64,000 bases of DNA, from NCBI GenBank assembly GCA_016859345.1, contig CM029124.1:17953480-18017479 (forward strand), read 5' to 3'. The notes beneath the pieces are model-generated. The model was not told the origin of the DNA. It saw only the letters and a program-made list of their open reading frames with translations, and did not search any database. Position numbers and translations under genes: made by a program. Of the stretch, positions 13,774 through 25,100 are shown in pieces. Source of the DNA: Istiophorus platypterus (Eukaryota; Chordata; Actinopteri; Istiophoriformes; Istiophoridae). Numbering within the stretch: position 1 is the stretch's first letter; each line of letters starts with the position of its first letter.

Positions 13774-15984
13774 GAAGAGATAGAGATGACTATGGCCAAC
13801 TATGTGTGGCCTTGTCCTCATATGCAGGTTGTTTACTGAAACCTCTCCATAATGTTCCCTCCTGCACATGAATCGACAGGCTGCACCAGAGCATCTGCTG
13901 TGCACCAATTTCGCCGGTAACTATGTAACACCAGAGCACTGTGTTATGACAGAGCCACTTCCAGGGACACATTATCACTGTATTAGATACGGCACATGCT
14001 ATTTCAGTCAGCACTAAACAAACAGGTAGTGGAGGTACTGTGATAAATCTTTATGAGAGCGAGAGAGAGATAGATAGATGGATAAATGTTCTTTTGTGTC
14101 TTAAGTGCATCATTGCGCCGGGTTATGAAAAAAACTGGCTCTCGTCTCTGATGTTCTCAGATGTGGCAATTTCAATGTGGCTTCCAGGGCACCATTATAA
14201 CAAACAAGTAGGTCAAGGTGCTGGCTAGTAAAAAAATAAAATAAAATCTCTAAGAACTGTTTGTAAGATGGAACATGGAGTGGGTGTGTTGAAGATGAGT
14301 ACACTGGAGTGTTACCCTTTGTCAAACTGGGTTGTGTTTCTGGTGGTAAAGTCAAACTGATAAGATAACTTTCCAGCGATGGAAAAAGAACTATAAACAA
14401 ACAGCTGTCTTCAAAATGCACACTCATGTAAAACAGGTTCCAGAAAGTCAAAAGCTATCAAGTCTTTGTTGTGAGTTATTTCTGTCCACGACTCCTTTTA
14501 AGTCTTCTTAATTAGGGGACTATAGTTATCCATGCCCTTCTAGGTAGGCTAAAGAGTAGAGTGCAAAGGCTATGTTTTCATTCAACATTATGAATCAATC
14601 ACTTAAACAGGACACCACACATCTTCTTTAAAGGTGGATAATCCCTTTTCGGTAGGTGCCTACCAAAATACATTTAAAACACGTGTGTCAGTGCAGTGAG
14701 GTCAATGACTCCCCAGCTGATGACCACATTCATGGGAACCGAGAAAACTTACTGAAGGACCAGAGTAAGAGCTAATCACCAAAGAACTGGGGCCTGCACT
14801 GATAGCTTGATAAAAAAAAAAACATGAGCAGGAAGCTGATTATGCCTGAAATAATTACACAACTGCCTACTACACCATGTCCCCCCTCTTTACCAGATAT
14901 TATCCTCCATTGGTGCAGTGTCAGCTACAGGGGAGTGAGAGTTCTTTGTGAGAGAAGAGCATAAAAAACAGTCTCAGGATTGCTTCTCCTCTGCCGACAC
15001 AGTAACAGCAATTTGTCACTTAACGACCCCATAAGCCGCTCATCGCTTGTAGAGTTGAGTCTGCCTGTCTACTAGCCCTTACAGAGACAGAATTGCGGAT
15101 TTTATGGCTGTGCTGCCATGAATCTGCAACAATTCAATTTGCATCTGAAGAGATGCAGGCAGAGGCTGGTATTTAAGGCAGAAATGGTGTCACTGTTTTA
15201 CTCTGCAGGAGCACACATGGCATACTGAGGCAGAAATCTGCTCTTAGCATGTGGAAGAATGTCGTAGTATCAGCGACGGTGTGTATTAATGTGGCACAAC
15301 GTAGCACTCAAACTGAAAGTAAAGGGCTGGTGCTGCAGTGCTAATGTACCCAAATCATGCTTAGAGATAGTTTATTTAAAACGTGTTAATTATCAACTGC
15401 TTAGTGAGTCGAAAGTATGATTATCTGAAAATGAGAGATTTGCCTAAAATAAACACCCTTATAACGACATAACATAATTTGCAATACAAGCTTGAAAAAT
15501 GTGTGGCGCCAGTATAAAATTAAGAATATCATTCAGAGTGGCTAATTTCAGCACAGGTCCTAATTTGTGGTTACACAATATGGTTACACTATGGTATCAT
15601 GTTGACAATCATGCACACTCTCACATTACTGACTCAACAGATTCCAGCTGACTGAACATGACTTGGCACCTATTTCTGTAAGCTGCAATCCGCTACAGTG
15701 ATGCACAAACTGGACCAAATTTGGAACAATGTGTTTGTTTTCTCTCCCCCCCCCCACCATGCTTTTCCATGAACCACGAAAGGCTTGTTGTGCAGAGAAG
15801 CTGCCGTCCCGCAGCTCGAAACAGTAGCCTACTTATGTTGTGCAGCGTAAATCAAGCCTCCTGAGCCGTCACAACAAGCCTGCGCATCAGAGCAGAGAGA
15901 GCCCCGTCTCATCATCCGTCCACAGCTCTGTGTAACTTAATCACTCAAATGAAGCAAGCCCAGACAATAAGTTCATACAAGATC
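13771..15984. other. Gene-free DNA downstream of irf2bp2
   Basis: No coding exon is supported. The region lies just past the proposed 3' end of irf2bp2. An AATAAA on the minus strand (plus TTTATT at 15371-15376) could serve a longer irf2bp2 transcript. A C-run lies near 15747-15757. Confidence 0.6.
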
Positions 15985-16372
15985 AGAAATTGTATTTGGC
16001 AATTTTTAAACAAGTGCATACAAGTACAGCTAAAAGCATTTCAGTTTTGCCAAGTGCTCGTAGAGTAGCATTAGTCACATTCTACGTTAAACAGGAACTG
16101 CCACCAGACCTAGAAGTACATCAAGAGTTTTGTTAAACATCAACAAAGAGGAACGTAGTCCATTATAATGAGTACATACCTTTATCTTCAAAAATATAGA
16201 AACACAATGTATTCAAAAATCAAAAATTATACAACCATGTTTACGAAGTATACTCTTCCCTTGGGTCCAATATGTACAAGTCCGTTAGTTTGTTTGAATG
16301 GTATGTATGTGATATTTATATATTTATACTCATATTTTTGCTTCCCCTCCCCAAAGAAGTGTTCAATCAAAA
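15985..16372 (-). other. irf2bp2: irf2bp2 3' untranslated region (proposed extent)
   Basis: The region follows the irf2bp2 stop codon on the minus strand and is AT-rich and non-coding, as a vertebrate 3' UTR usually is. No AATAAA is present close to the stop. The best nearby candidate is the variant AATACA (plus TGTATT at 15991-15996). A canonical AATAAA lies further on at 15376-15371, so the transcript may be about 1 kb longer. The exact end is an inference. Confidence 0.45.
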
Positions 16373-17091
16373 TCAAGGGTCCCTCTCCTTTTTTACTTTG
16401 ACATCTCCTGCAAGGATGGTGGCGATTTCTCCCTGCATGAAAGCCCATGGTACGTTCGAGCCAACCAGGGGACATTTCTCTCCACTTGGACAGTACACTT
16501 CACCCGTGGCACCTTGCTGCTTTATGCTTTCTCTCGAGCAGGGGAAGCAGAACTTGTGAGAGGGCACAGACGGGCACTGAACAAAGTGCGTGTCCTCCAA
16601 ACGCTCGTGGCACAGTGTGCAGCACAGGGGTATGCTGCCGGGTACCGAGGAGTCCGGAATGCTTTGGGGGTGCACTTGGTCCATGCCTGGCACGTGGGGG
16701 GTGCCCGCACCAGACGCGTCTCTCTGCGCCAGCCTCCTCTGATTCATGGAGGACGGGGACAGGGGACTGCTGCTGTTCCTCCGGGTGGTGGAGTGGACTT
16801 GGTTGGCGTCCTTGGGAGAGCTGTTCCCACCTGCATTGTCTGCCGCCATGATGAGCGCCGCCATGGGGGACTGGCCGTTCTGGGCCGCCTCAGGTGGGGT
16901 GGTGCGGGAGTGGGGGGATATTGTGGAGGGGGGAGAGGCGAAGCTCGGCGGGGGAACTGGAGGCATTTTCAGTCCGTCAGTAGGTGGTGGTAACCACTGC
17001 TGTCCTTCTCCGTTGAGCTTGGCAGCCGTCCCCTCTCCCTCCGGTTCAGGCGAGGCTTTTCTCTTCATGCTCCGGGGGTGTTTTCCTCTGT
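16373..17091 (-). CDS. irf2bp2: irf2bp2 coding exon 2 (residues 287-525 and stop)
   Basis: 719 nt carrying the serine/proline linker and the RING-type finger; it ends with the family's highly conserved tail EIATILAGDVKVKKERDP and a stop. Confidence 0.95.
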
Positions 17092-18250
17092 CTGGAGGTG
17101 GGAAAGGGTTAAACAAAATAGTTGAGTTGCGCAGCTCAGACAAGGATCAACAATTACACTAGAAGGGAGACGTGCCTTTTTGCTGATCCCTGCCTGGGCA
17201 CGGGAAACAAAACCATAATAACAGGCACAACAAATGAGTTTAAAAACAAAAACATTTATGCAGCTTGGATTTTGCAGAAGTGATACTATATTCGTCATTC
17301 GTTCAGCATTAACCCGTTCCTGACCTTGACTGGCTTAAGGTGAAATCTGCACAAAATACAACCTGGAACGTGAACACTACTGGATGCCTACCCGACTTGG
17401 AAGCAGTGGCGCTGGCCTCATAGCCCATAACCCTTTGTTGCATGGCCGCATGGTCCTTCTTGAACCTGTTGTCGAAATTGTGCAGTGCCATCAGGTCCCT
17501 AACCGTTTTGCCCTTGCCCATCCAGTCCGGGTCTGCCCTGTTTTTGTGGCTCTCGGAGATCTCCGGCGTGAGACTGTCCGGCCTGTGCTTCTCCTTCACC
17601 TCCCTGTCGTGCTCGGTGCTGGAGACCGAGGCGGGTCTCTTGCCCAGGTCGGCGGGGCTGCCGGCCGCCAGCGCCGAGGGAAGCCCCATCTGGCCCGGTC
17701 TGCCGTTGACGGCGTGCACCGGGGGCATGTTCCCGTTTACCAAAGGCACTAGATTGGGGGGCACCGCGCTATTCCTGCGCGGGTTGGGGCTCTGGCGGTT
17801 CAGCTCCGGCGGCTCGTCGGGTTTAGGAAATCCATTGGGGACGGGCATGCCGTTCGCCTGCCTGCCCGACTGGTACTCGGGACCCAGCCTGGGCGGGCGG
17901 TCCGAGGAGAGCGGGTAGCGGTCCAGCGGCTGCGGCGGCCGTGAGCCGGGGTCCCCCGCCGCCGCCGCCGCCGCCGCGGCCGCCGCGGCGTGGTTGATCG
18001 CCTGGATCTCCTTCCCGGAGAGCTGCGACTTGCCCGGCCCGGGAGACCTGCCCTCCTGAAACCCGTGAGCCCTCTTGAGCTGCCGGGCCGTCTCGATGAC
18101 AAACTCGATGCGGTCCGCTCCCTCGTAGTTGACACATCCCCTGCAGACGGGCTCGCTAAAATCCCAGATCATGGCCCACGGCATGCGGGGCAGGTCGCAT
18201 AAATAACACGACTGCCTCCTGGAAGAAGCAGCGACCGCCGCGGACGACAT
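16373..18250 (-). CDS. irf2bp2: Interferon regulatory factor 2-binding protein 2 (IRF2BP2), complete, two coding exons
   Basis: Nuclear transcriptional corepressor; in mammals it binds the IRF2 repression domain and NFAT and VGLL4. Joining 18250-17392 and 17091-16373 gives 1,578 nt, 525 aa plus stop. The N-terminal IRF2BP zinc finger has Cys15, Cys18, Cys36 and Cys39, with the block RMPWAMIWDF between the Cys pairs. The C-terminal RING-type finger (about residues 446-517) runs from CCTLCHERLEDTHFVQC to CPLVGSNVPWAF and is nearly identical to the human sequence. Other conserved blocks are PPELNRQSPNPRRN, RKASPEPEGEG and TTPPEAAQNGQSPMAALI. Human IRF2BP2 is about 587 aa; the difference is in the low-complexity middle. 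An 11-Ala run (residues 88-98) is encoded mainly by GCG. The a/b duplicate suffix cannot be settled here. The start is the ATG that immediately precedes the conserved zinc finger. Confidence 0.97.
17092..17391 (-). other. irf2bp2: irf2bp2 intron, 300 bp
   Basis: The acceptor CTCCAG|AC restores the frame (Ser-Asp-Arg-Gly across the junction). A second AG four bases further in, GACAG|AG, would shift the frame and is rejected. No RNA gene is seen inside. Confidence 0.85.
17392..18250 (-). CDS. irf2bp2: irf2bp2 coding exon 1 (residues 1-286)
   Basis: 859 nt ending in phase 1. It encodes the N-terminal zinc finger, the Ala tract and the Pro-rich linker. The donor reads TCGG|GTAGGC. Human IRF2BP2 makes two isoforms differing by a short segment near this junction, so an alternative donor is possible. 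The exon is CpG-rich, consistent with a CpG-island promoter extending into the gene. Confidence 0.93.
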
Positions 18251-18600
18251 AGCGCTGTGCCGTCGACCCCCCGAAAAGAAAAACCCTAAAATGCGTCTTC
18301 CCCGCTCCCCTGCTTTTTTCCTCCGGGCTCCCTTTAAAAGCGATTAAAGAGCAAGTTCCGTGCGCCGAAAAAGAAAGGAGGAGAAAAAAAAAAAAAGGCC
18401 GTACTCGTCCTCTCCCGACTTTTCGCAGTAACGACGTCGAAGTTTAGAGGGAGAAGTTCATGTCGCTGTGTACTTTACTACGTCGCTCCTCTATCTATCT
18501 CCACCGACTCTCTACTACTGGCTCAATGTGGAGCAGTGACGTCACCACGGAGCTCTAAACGCCTGCTTCCACTTCAGTTTCTATTGACTTGATTTCTTCG
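18251..18600 (-). promoter_or_regulatory. irf2bp2: irf2bp2 5' UTR and proximal promoter
   Basis: CpG-rich DNA directly upstream of the ATG, with a palindromic CRE at 18537-18544 and a TTTTAAAG TATA-like motif on the minus strand at about 18334-18341. The start site cannot be placed from sequence alone. A pyrimidine tract at 18606-18663 bounds the block on its upstream side. Confidence 0.6.
18537..18544. promoter_or_regulatory. Perfect palindromic CRE (TGACGTCA)
   Basis: A full consensus CREB/ATF site 287 bp upstream of the irf2bp2 ATG, within the CpG-rich promoter. Full CREs in unmethylated CpG promoters are the class usually occupied by CREB/ATF1. Occupancy here is inferred. Confidence 0.7.
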
Positions 18601-18605
18601 ACAGA

Positions 18606-18663
18606 CACCCCCCCTCCTCCTCCTCCTCCTCCTCGTCCTCCTCCTCCTCCTCCTCCTCCCCCC
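18606..18663. repeat. (CTC/TCC)n pyrimidine tract
   Basis: Nearly pure C/T trinucleotide repeat (a single G near its middle), with C-runs at each end, just upstream of the irf2bp2 promoter. Confidence 0.93.
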
Positions 18664-18690
18664 GTTTACTGCAGCCTCTGTCACTCACTG

Positions 18691-18747
18691 TTTTTATTAT
18701 TGTAATTATTATTATTATTATTTTTATTATTATTTATTATTATTTAT
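18691..18747. repeat. (ATT)n tract
   Basis: Imperfect TTA/ATT trinucleotide repeat adjoining the pyrimidine tract; it marks an abrupt base-composition boundary between two GC-rich blocks. Confidence 0.9.
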
Positions 18748-19150
18748 GTGAATCCAATCGCTTGAACCTCTGCCAGGAGCTGCGCCTTTACGCCGCCGCC
18801 GCCGCCGCCGCCTCCGACCGACCGCAGGGCATAACCCGCAGCTCGCGTTGTTGTTACCGTGGCCGCAAAGAGAGAAACGCAAAATTAAATACGAGTCCGG
18901 GTCCTCCGATACCAGCCTTCCCCGCGACCAGTAAGGAGGCTTTGTTTGTTTGTTTGTCTGTCTGTTTGTTTGTTTGTTTGTGTTCGGATCGCCGGGGAAT
19001 AAAAGGAAACCGAGCCTCCCCGGCTCCTCCGCTTGACTCCCGCTTTGTGCTACACTCAGAGCCTCGTTCCTCGCTGCAGAGCTTGTTTTTCTCAATGCAC
19101 AGCGCCTCGACGCCATGAGCCGCTGCTACTACTACTGCTGTGCAATGAAT
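18748..19150. promoter_or_regulatory. Second CpG-rich block upstream of irf2bp2
   Basis: GC- and CpG-rich DNA including a (GCC)n run at about 18790-18813 and a TTTG/TCTG tetranucleotide repeat at 18941-18982. Open frames occur on both strands (plus 18762-19118, minus 18730-19116), but both are translated repeats and look non-coding. It may be the far part of the CpG island or the start of a divergent non-coding RNA; this is inference. Confidence 0.45.
18941..18982. repeat. (TTTG/TCTG)n tetranucleotide repeat
   Basis: About ten units, read directly. Confidence 0.9.
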
Positions 19151-22100
19151 GAGGTGGGTCGACCCCTAGGAAAAAAAAAAAAAAACAAGCAGGCTACTAT
19201 AATGCATTAGCAGTTCTGTAGAAATATAGTCTCCAAAATAAATAAATAAATAAAAATGTCGTGCAGCTCTATTTACTTACAGCAGCATAAACATTTATAG
19301 GGAATATTGTAGGATTATTAGAGGGATTTTACTGCCCACATTTTTTTTCCTCGGCTGTTCTTTCTCGTGTCAGTTTAGCAGAATGTGCTGACCAGTTTTT
19401 TTGTTTTTTTTTATTGACCAGTTAGTTAATATTTTCCATGAAGTATTACTATGAAAAGGGAAAAAAAAGGGCGCCTCCATTAGCCAGTAACCAGGAAGCT
19501 CTGTCATGAGGTGGGGATTTCCAGCCAGTATGTGTTGTAAACTTGAATGGATCGGGGGTTACAGCATGAATATAGCTCTGCCCACATTTTATTCTAGTGC
19601 ACTGAACAGTCACGCAGCCAAATCTGCCACCACTAAATGAAATTACAGTGGAATGAATCAGCCCTTCAGACTCGTTTTTTTTTTCTTAGTCAGTTAAAGA
19701 TCAAACAGCACAAAAAAGAAAGAAAGAAAGATTAGTCTGGGAGGTGTAGCAAGATTTATGACTGCTCTATCATGTTGTGTGTTTTACACGATGGAAAAAA
19801 AAAATGTTACTAGAAACAGGTCATATAGCAAAAACCCAGCCAAAATCCCCTGAAGTAAAAGTGTAGGTTGGAACTGGGAGGAGTGTCCCAGTAGTTGCAG
19901 ATTCCTCCCTCTCATCTGGTCTCATTCCAACTCATTGCAGCTTAGCCTCGGGCTTTGGGTGAGGCAATGCGTCTGAAACCTGCAGACACAAAGCAGGATA
20001 TGTTTGTGCAAGTCCATGTGACGTTGGAAAGAGGAAGCGAGATGTTTAGTCACGTACCCTCATCCGCCTCACCCATCTAAGGGACATCAGGCCACTTGGC
20101 TCCCTGCCCGCGGTTGCGATCATGCATTGTGGCACAGGGCTTTTCTTTAAAGCCTTTCCATAAACAAAGTAATGCAGTAACATTGCTCATCTGTTACACC
20201 CATTATAATTGCAGTGCAGTTGCCATATTATTTTACATGATTATTGTTATACAGCTACCAATGTATGAATGAGCACACCTGACAATACTACATAATAATA
20301 TTCCCTGTTGAACATTAACAGACGTCACAGGGTTTTAGTGCCTGTGCTGTTACTCTGACTTTAAACCACTGTATTAGCAAACTGTTTCCCATCACTGCAT
20401 TCTCTTAATCTCAGTGCTTGTTGGGTGAACAACACTAGGAAGTGTTGTTAGGCTTTATGACACAGTTAGGAAATGACTGTTGTTAGGGGCAAAATAAACA
20501 AATTCTTTCTCTAAGATTGGTGGGAAACAGTTGCCTAATGCTTTGATCCTTTGCTTTCCATTGGTTGACATTTGTGCAAGCAAATAGCTACACACTGTTA
20601 TGCAAGACATAGGCATGCTGGGATTCAATTAAATCCAAAATGACCTCATTCTATAATAGGAAGATGCATTGATTTAAAAATAATAATAATAATAAAAATG
20701 CCACGGTGGCTTCAAAGCAAAGGCAGAGTTGTTCTGAAGAGAGGCCAGACATGCACAGATGGCTCTGATTGGCAATATGAACCATGTATACAGTAAAACC
20801 ACCACAGTCTGACCCAGCTGATGGCCATCTCATTTGAATAAACCAAACTGAGTGGCTGTATACTGCTGCCCTGAACTCCTCTTTTCTTTTTTCTTTTTTT
20901 TTTCGAGTGGTATGTAAATTGAGACATGAAGTAGCTATATAAAGAGTGAGAGGAAGGTGGCAGCCAGGGGAATACCCAGCATGTGACAGCATCACGGGCC
21001 TGATGAAGATGACGTTATTTTTGTTCTGTCACTTTCTGCGCCTGTTAAATTTTATATTGGCCATCTTTTATTCATGGACGTGAACCATTGTGAATTCTCT
21101 CTGAAGTTTTCCTGCCTGAGCAGAGCACATCACTGGATGTTTTCGGAGTCTTTACTCATTTCCTCCCCACCAACGTTAATGTTATATAACCTTTTTAGAA
21201 CAACTGCTGAGGCGAGCACCGAACTAAACTGTAACATGTTGCACCAACATTTAAGGAGGTTACAACAGGACAGTGTGAGGACGTATAACTGAAGTTAAGC
21301 ATCTGGTGTAGTGACCTACTTTGGAGATTAATAGCTGAACATGTTGGCAGAGGAGACTGAATGTAATGTGCATGCTTTACAGAGTTCCTGTATAAGTGTA
21401 ACAGGGGGAGGTTACCATGGAGATTATCGTGGTACCCCAACTACCATATATATCCTGTTTAGAGTGCTATTTATAGCCACAGATCTGCACAGCAAGGATT
21501 AGAGCACAAATAAAATTTGGGGAGCTTTGACAGTTAATGTCAAAGCCTCTATCAGTCGTATTAGCTGATTCCTCTTTTTTTATTAACAAAAATGTTAACC
21601 TGAATGTGATTTATTGATTTTTTTTTTCTGCAGATTAGTTCTGTAGTCCAGTTGCATGTGTAGAGGAGAGAAATTATGTGCAGCAAGGACACAGATGAAA
21701 ATCGTAAATTAGCATTGTAAGGAGTCAACTTTGATGTAGGTATAAAATGGAGGAATTCAAATAAAATGGAGGGTGGACGGCGAAAGGGAAAAATGTGCTG
21801 GGCGGCTGGAATCTGGGGGCTGGAGGCTGCAGAGGTGATGTCATTGGGCCAGAGCAAGAAGCGAGTGAAAAACAAGTCTCTCTCTTTATTCTGATCCTCT
21901 TTGCAGTCCCAGTGGGGGTGGGGGGGTGGGGGGGTTGGCAGTCAGCCAAGGCAAGGGCTGCTGGGAAATGGCAAAGGATGCCAAGCAGGCCCCACCGCCA
22001 ACATTAGAAGCTCACATCTTTGTTCTCAGAAACCTGGTGTGCTGCCAAAGGCCTCATTTCGGCTCCATGGCATGATTACACTGGATGTAGGCCAACTACT

Positions 22101-25100
22101 GAGAGCTTGCTCGCTCTCCCTCCCTCCCTCTCTCTCTTGCTCTCCCTTTATGTTCCCTCCCTTGGCTCTCTCTCTCTCTTTTTCCACTGCCTTCAAAAGC
22201 TTTCTGCCAAACATGCAGCAGTTACCATGGCTGCAGAGAATGGAACATAAAAAAGTGAGTAATGAGTCAGGCTTGGACCCAGATGTGCCACATGTGTATC
22301 CATTTAGAAAAAAACCAAAATGGTAACATATCCCCTTAATCTGCTGGGCTTGTCAGACGGACAGATAACTTAAGTAAATAGCAGTGGGCTGACAGGGGAA
22401 GTGGAGGAAAATAAAAAAAATCCCCACAGAAAAATGTAAATGAATGCAATTGTTTTCACATCCATTTTTAAACAGCAGGTAGTTTCAGTGGCTTGCAGTA
22501 CAGATTCAGTTTTTGGCAACCAGGAACAGAAAAACCTAACCTTTGCCTCTGTAATGCTGCACTTAAGTGAGCTTGCATGCATTGTGACCTGATGAGCTCA
22601 TTTCCTGTCCAGTGGAAAACCCCATTTATATATATAACTGCTGTATGCACACACATGAACAGTCACAACTCAAACACTGAAGTAAACATTATTTCCCTTG
22701 CCTTTTTTTTTTCAGCCAAATCAGCCCACAGTAGTTTGAACTAACTGAAACAGAATGCACCTTTAGCACTTGTGTATTTAATGTCCAGTGACACAGCTCA
22801 TAACCTACTATTACAATGAGTAACATTACCTGCATGTATAAATGGCATCTTATTTATTGCCCATAAAAGGCCATTTCACGCCTCATCATTGTAATGTTTA
22901 ACATGCTGAACTGAACAGCACAGTCATTCCAGCTTTGTGACCGACACAGATAAAATTTTCTAAATGTCATTCTGCTGCTTTCTCTCACACGCACATTTAT
23001 AATTCCCATCATTCACAGCCACTCCTAGAGTAGTGCTGCACTAGTTTCTGCACAGCTGTTTTCTTCTTTCTCACACCTTGAGTGATCCTCATGCAAACTC
23101 TTGAGGGACATGACACATCATAGGACTCTTTGTAGCACATAGTATAAATATATATGTACAGTAAGTCTTTGAAAGTGTGAATATGTGTAAGAGGGACATG
23201 TGTATTTGGACACATAGGAACTTTTTTCCAGCATTTCCTTTCGGCATAGGTTATATTTCTTGCTTTTTTTTTCTAGTTGAACCAAAAAGAATGAGGAGTA
23301 TTTCATGTGTTATGTAACCTTTTCCACTGAGCCAAAATAAAACCTTCCCAAAGTAGGCTTTTTTATTACTGGAGCGTCTGTTTATTTTTGAGAAGCCGTG
23401 CTAGAAAATGTACTCTGACATCCCAGGCCTCGTGGTTAACACAGCATTCAGGCTCAGTTTTCAGGTGTAGTGGGTGTCATACTGTGAATTCAAGTGCGGG
23501 CATCACTTTCACATTCTTGCTGTCCTTTTCTGTCATTAACTAGAGGCCCCAAGTGATTTGTATTTACTCCTTTGCATATGTTAATTCTTTCAGCCAAATG
23601 GTTGCATAAAACCCTGGTAAATAATACATAGAAATATGTGTGGACATGCATATTTATTACTCCTTTATTTAGAAAATATTAAGGGTTGCTGTTGGAAGAA
23701 GATCAAAGCTACCCCCTTTCTTGTAGCACTTGCCTTTAAAGCAAATAATATAAAGAGAACGGCTATTCTGTGAAGTATGGAATACAAAATAACATAACTG
23801 TGAGAGGAAGGAAAACCAAGAATAGCAAACATGAGCTAACTGGAAAACCTAATTGTGGGAAAGATGCTCATAGATAGCAAGTAGCTTATACAGATCAACA
23901 CAGTAGATAGATGCTAGATGATAGATAGAAACATCTGTAATGCATCATTTACAGATGTTGTGGTTACATTTGGAAAGGGATACTTCTGCAGTCTTCCTGC
24001 AATTAAACTCCAAAACATTTACTTGCAAGCATCCCCTTTTTCGGTAGTGGTCATAAATCAGCCGGGGTACCCGTCACAGATTCCACAGATGCTTTGCTGC
24101 CCTCTCCTTGATTGTCTGGTTTATGGATGTTTCATCGTACACTGCGAGCGTCTGTGCCAGAGATGTCTGTCCTCCCCTTTCCATAAAAGTGCAAGTTGTC
24201 ACGATGGTGCGGCATTCATTATCTGCCTGTGGTTTTGCGGGCCTGGCCCCTGCACAACTGGGGAGCATCGGTTGTCACATTCAGTGTCCCGCTGCAGTGA
24301 AATATGGGAAGGCGGGAGTTGAGTGCTGTCCCCCCATATGTGGGATGAAGTCCTCTCAACCACAGCGTCTGTGCATCTGTGCACACGAAGCCTCACCTCC
24401 TCACCCACTTCAAAGCCTCCTCTCAGAAAACAACTCAATGTGAAGAGCTGAAATAGAAAATAGAGCTTGAGTCACAAATACAACTGTGTATATTTCAATT
24501 CAAGGACAGACAAGTTAAAAGATAGTTACAGTTTATTACAACCTGCATCTTACTTTCATAGCTTTGGCAATCGATACCATCTGTTTTGACAATACTGCAC
24601 TCACAAAGGTAATTACTGAGATCTGGAACATGGCGACATTGCTACGACAAAGTCTGGCAGAGCCGTCGGACAGGTTGAAAACAGGTCGAACCTTTCTTAT
24701 CCACAGAGTTCTGATTACTGTTGTTGTTGGTGAGATGTCTTTATAAGACCTTATTAAATCTTGGCAGCACAGTCCTTTTTGCTCCATTAGTGCTTTATGG
24801 TGTTTTCAGTTTCTGTTATTTGTGCAAATAAATAAACTCAACTAAACTAATTATCTTCTTTGCTATTTTACCCTCCTCTAAAAATGTTCAGCTAACCTGG
24901 GGATTGGTTTGATCTTGGTGATGGGGGCCATAACTTTGTTAGAAATACAATGTACTGTTCATGCATTAGGAGTTCAAATTCTCATTAGATGCTATAAGTG
25001 TAGCAATGTACTGCCTGTACTCTAACATTCCTAAAATACACTGTCCATCTGACCCATTACATTCCCTGTTGCCCTATAAGGCAATTGAGCTATTGCTGTC

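Noticed and set aside
17088..17092. Alternative irf2bp2 acceptor four bases inside exon 2
   Set aside because: It would shift the frame and lose the conserved exon 2 product.
16447..17162. Plus-strand frames of 134-159 residues opposite irf2bp2 (also 17384-18202)
   Set aside because: Shadows of the GC-rich irf2bp2 coding exons, which fully explain the open reading.
24536..24787. Overlapping open frames on both strands suggesting a small mitochondrial-type protein or processed pseudogene
   Set aside because: I compared it in mind with small respiratory-chain subunits and found no match; no poly-A tail or target duplication is visible.
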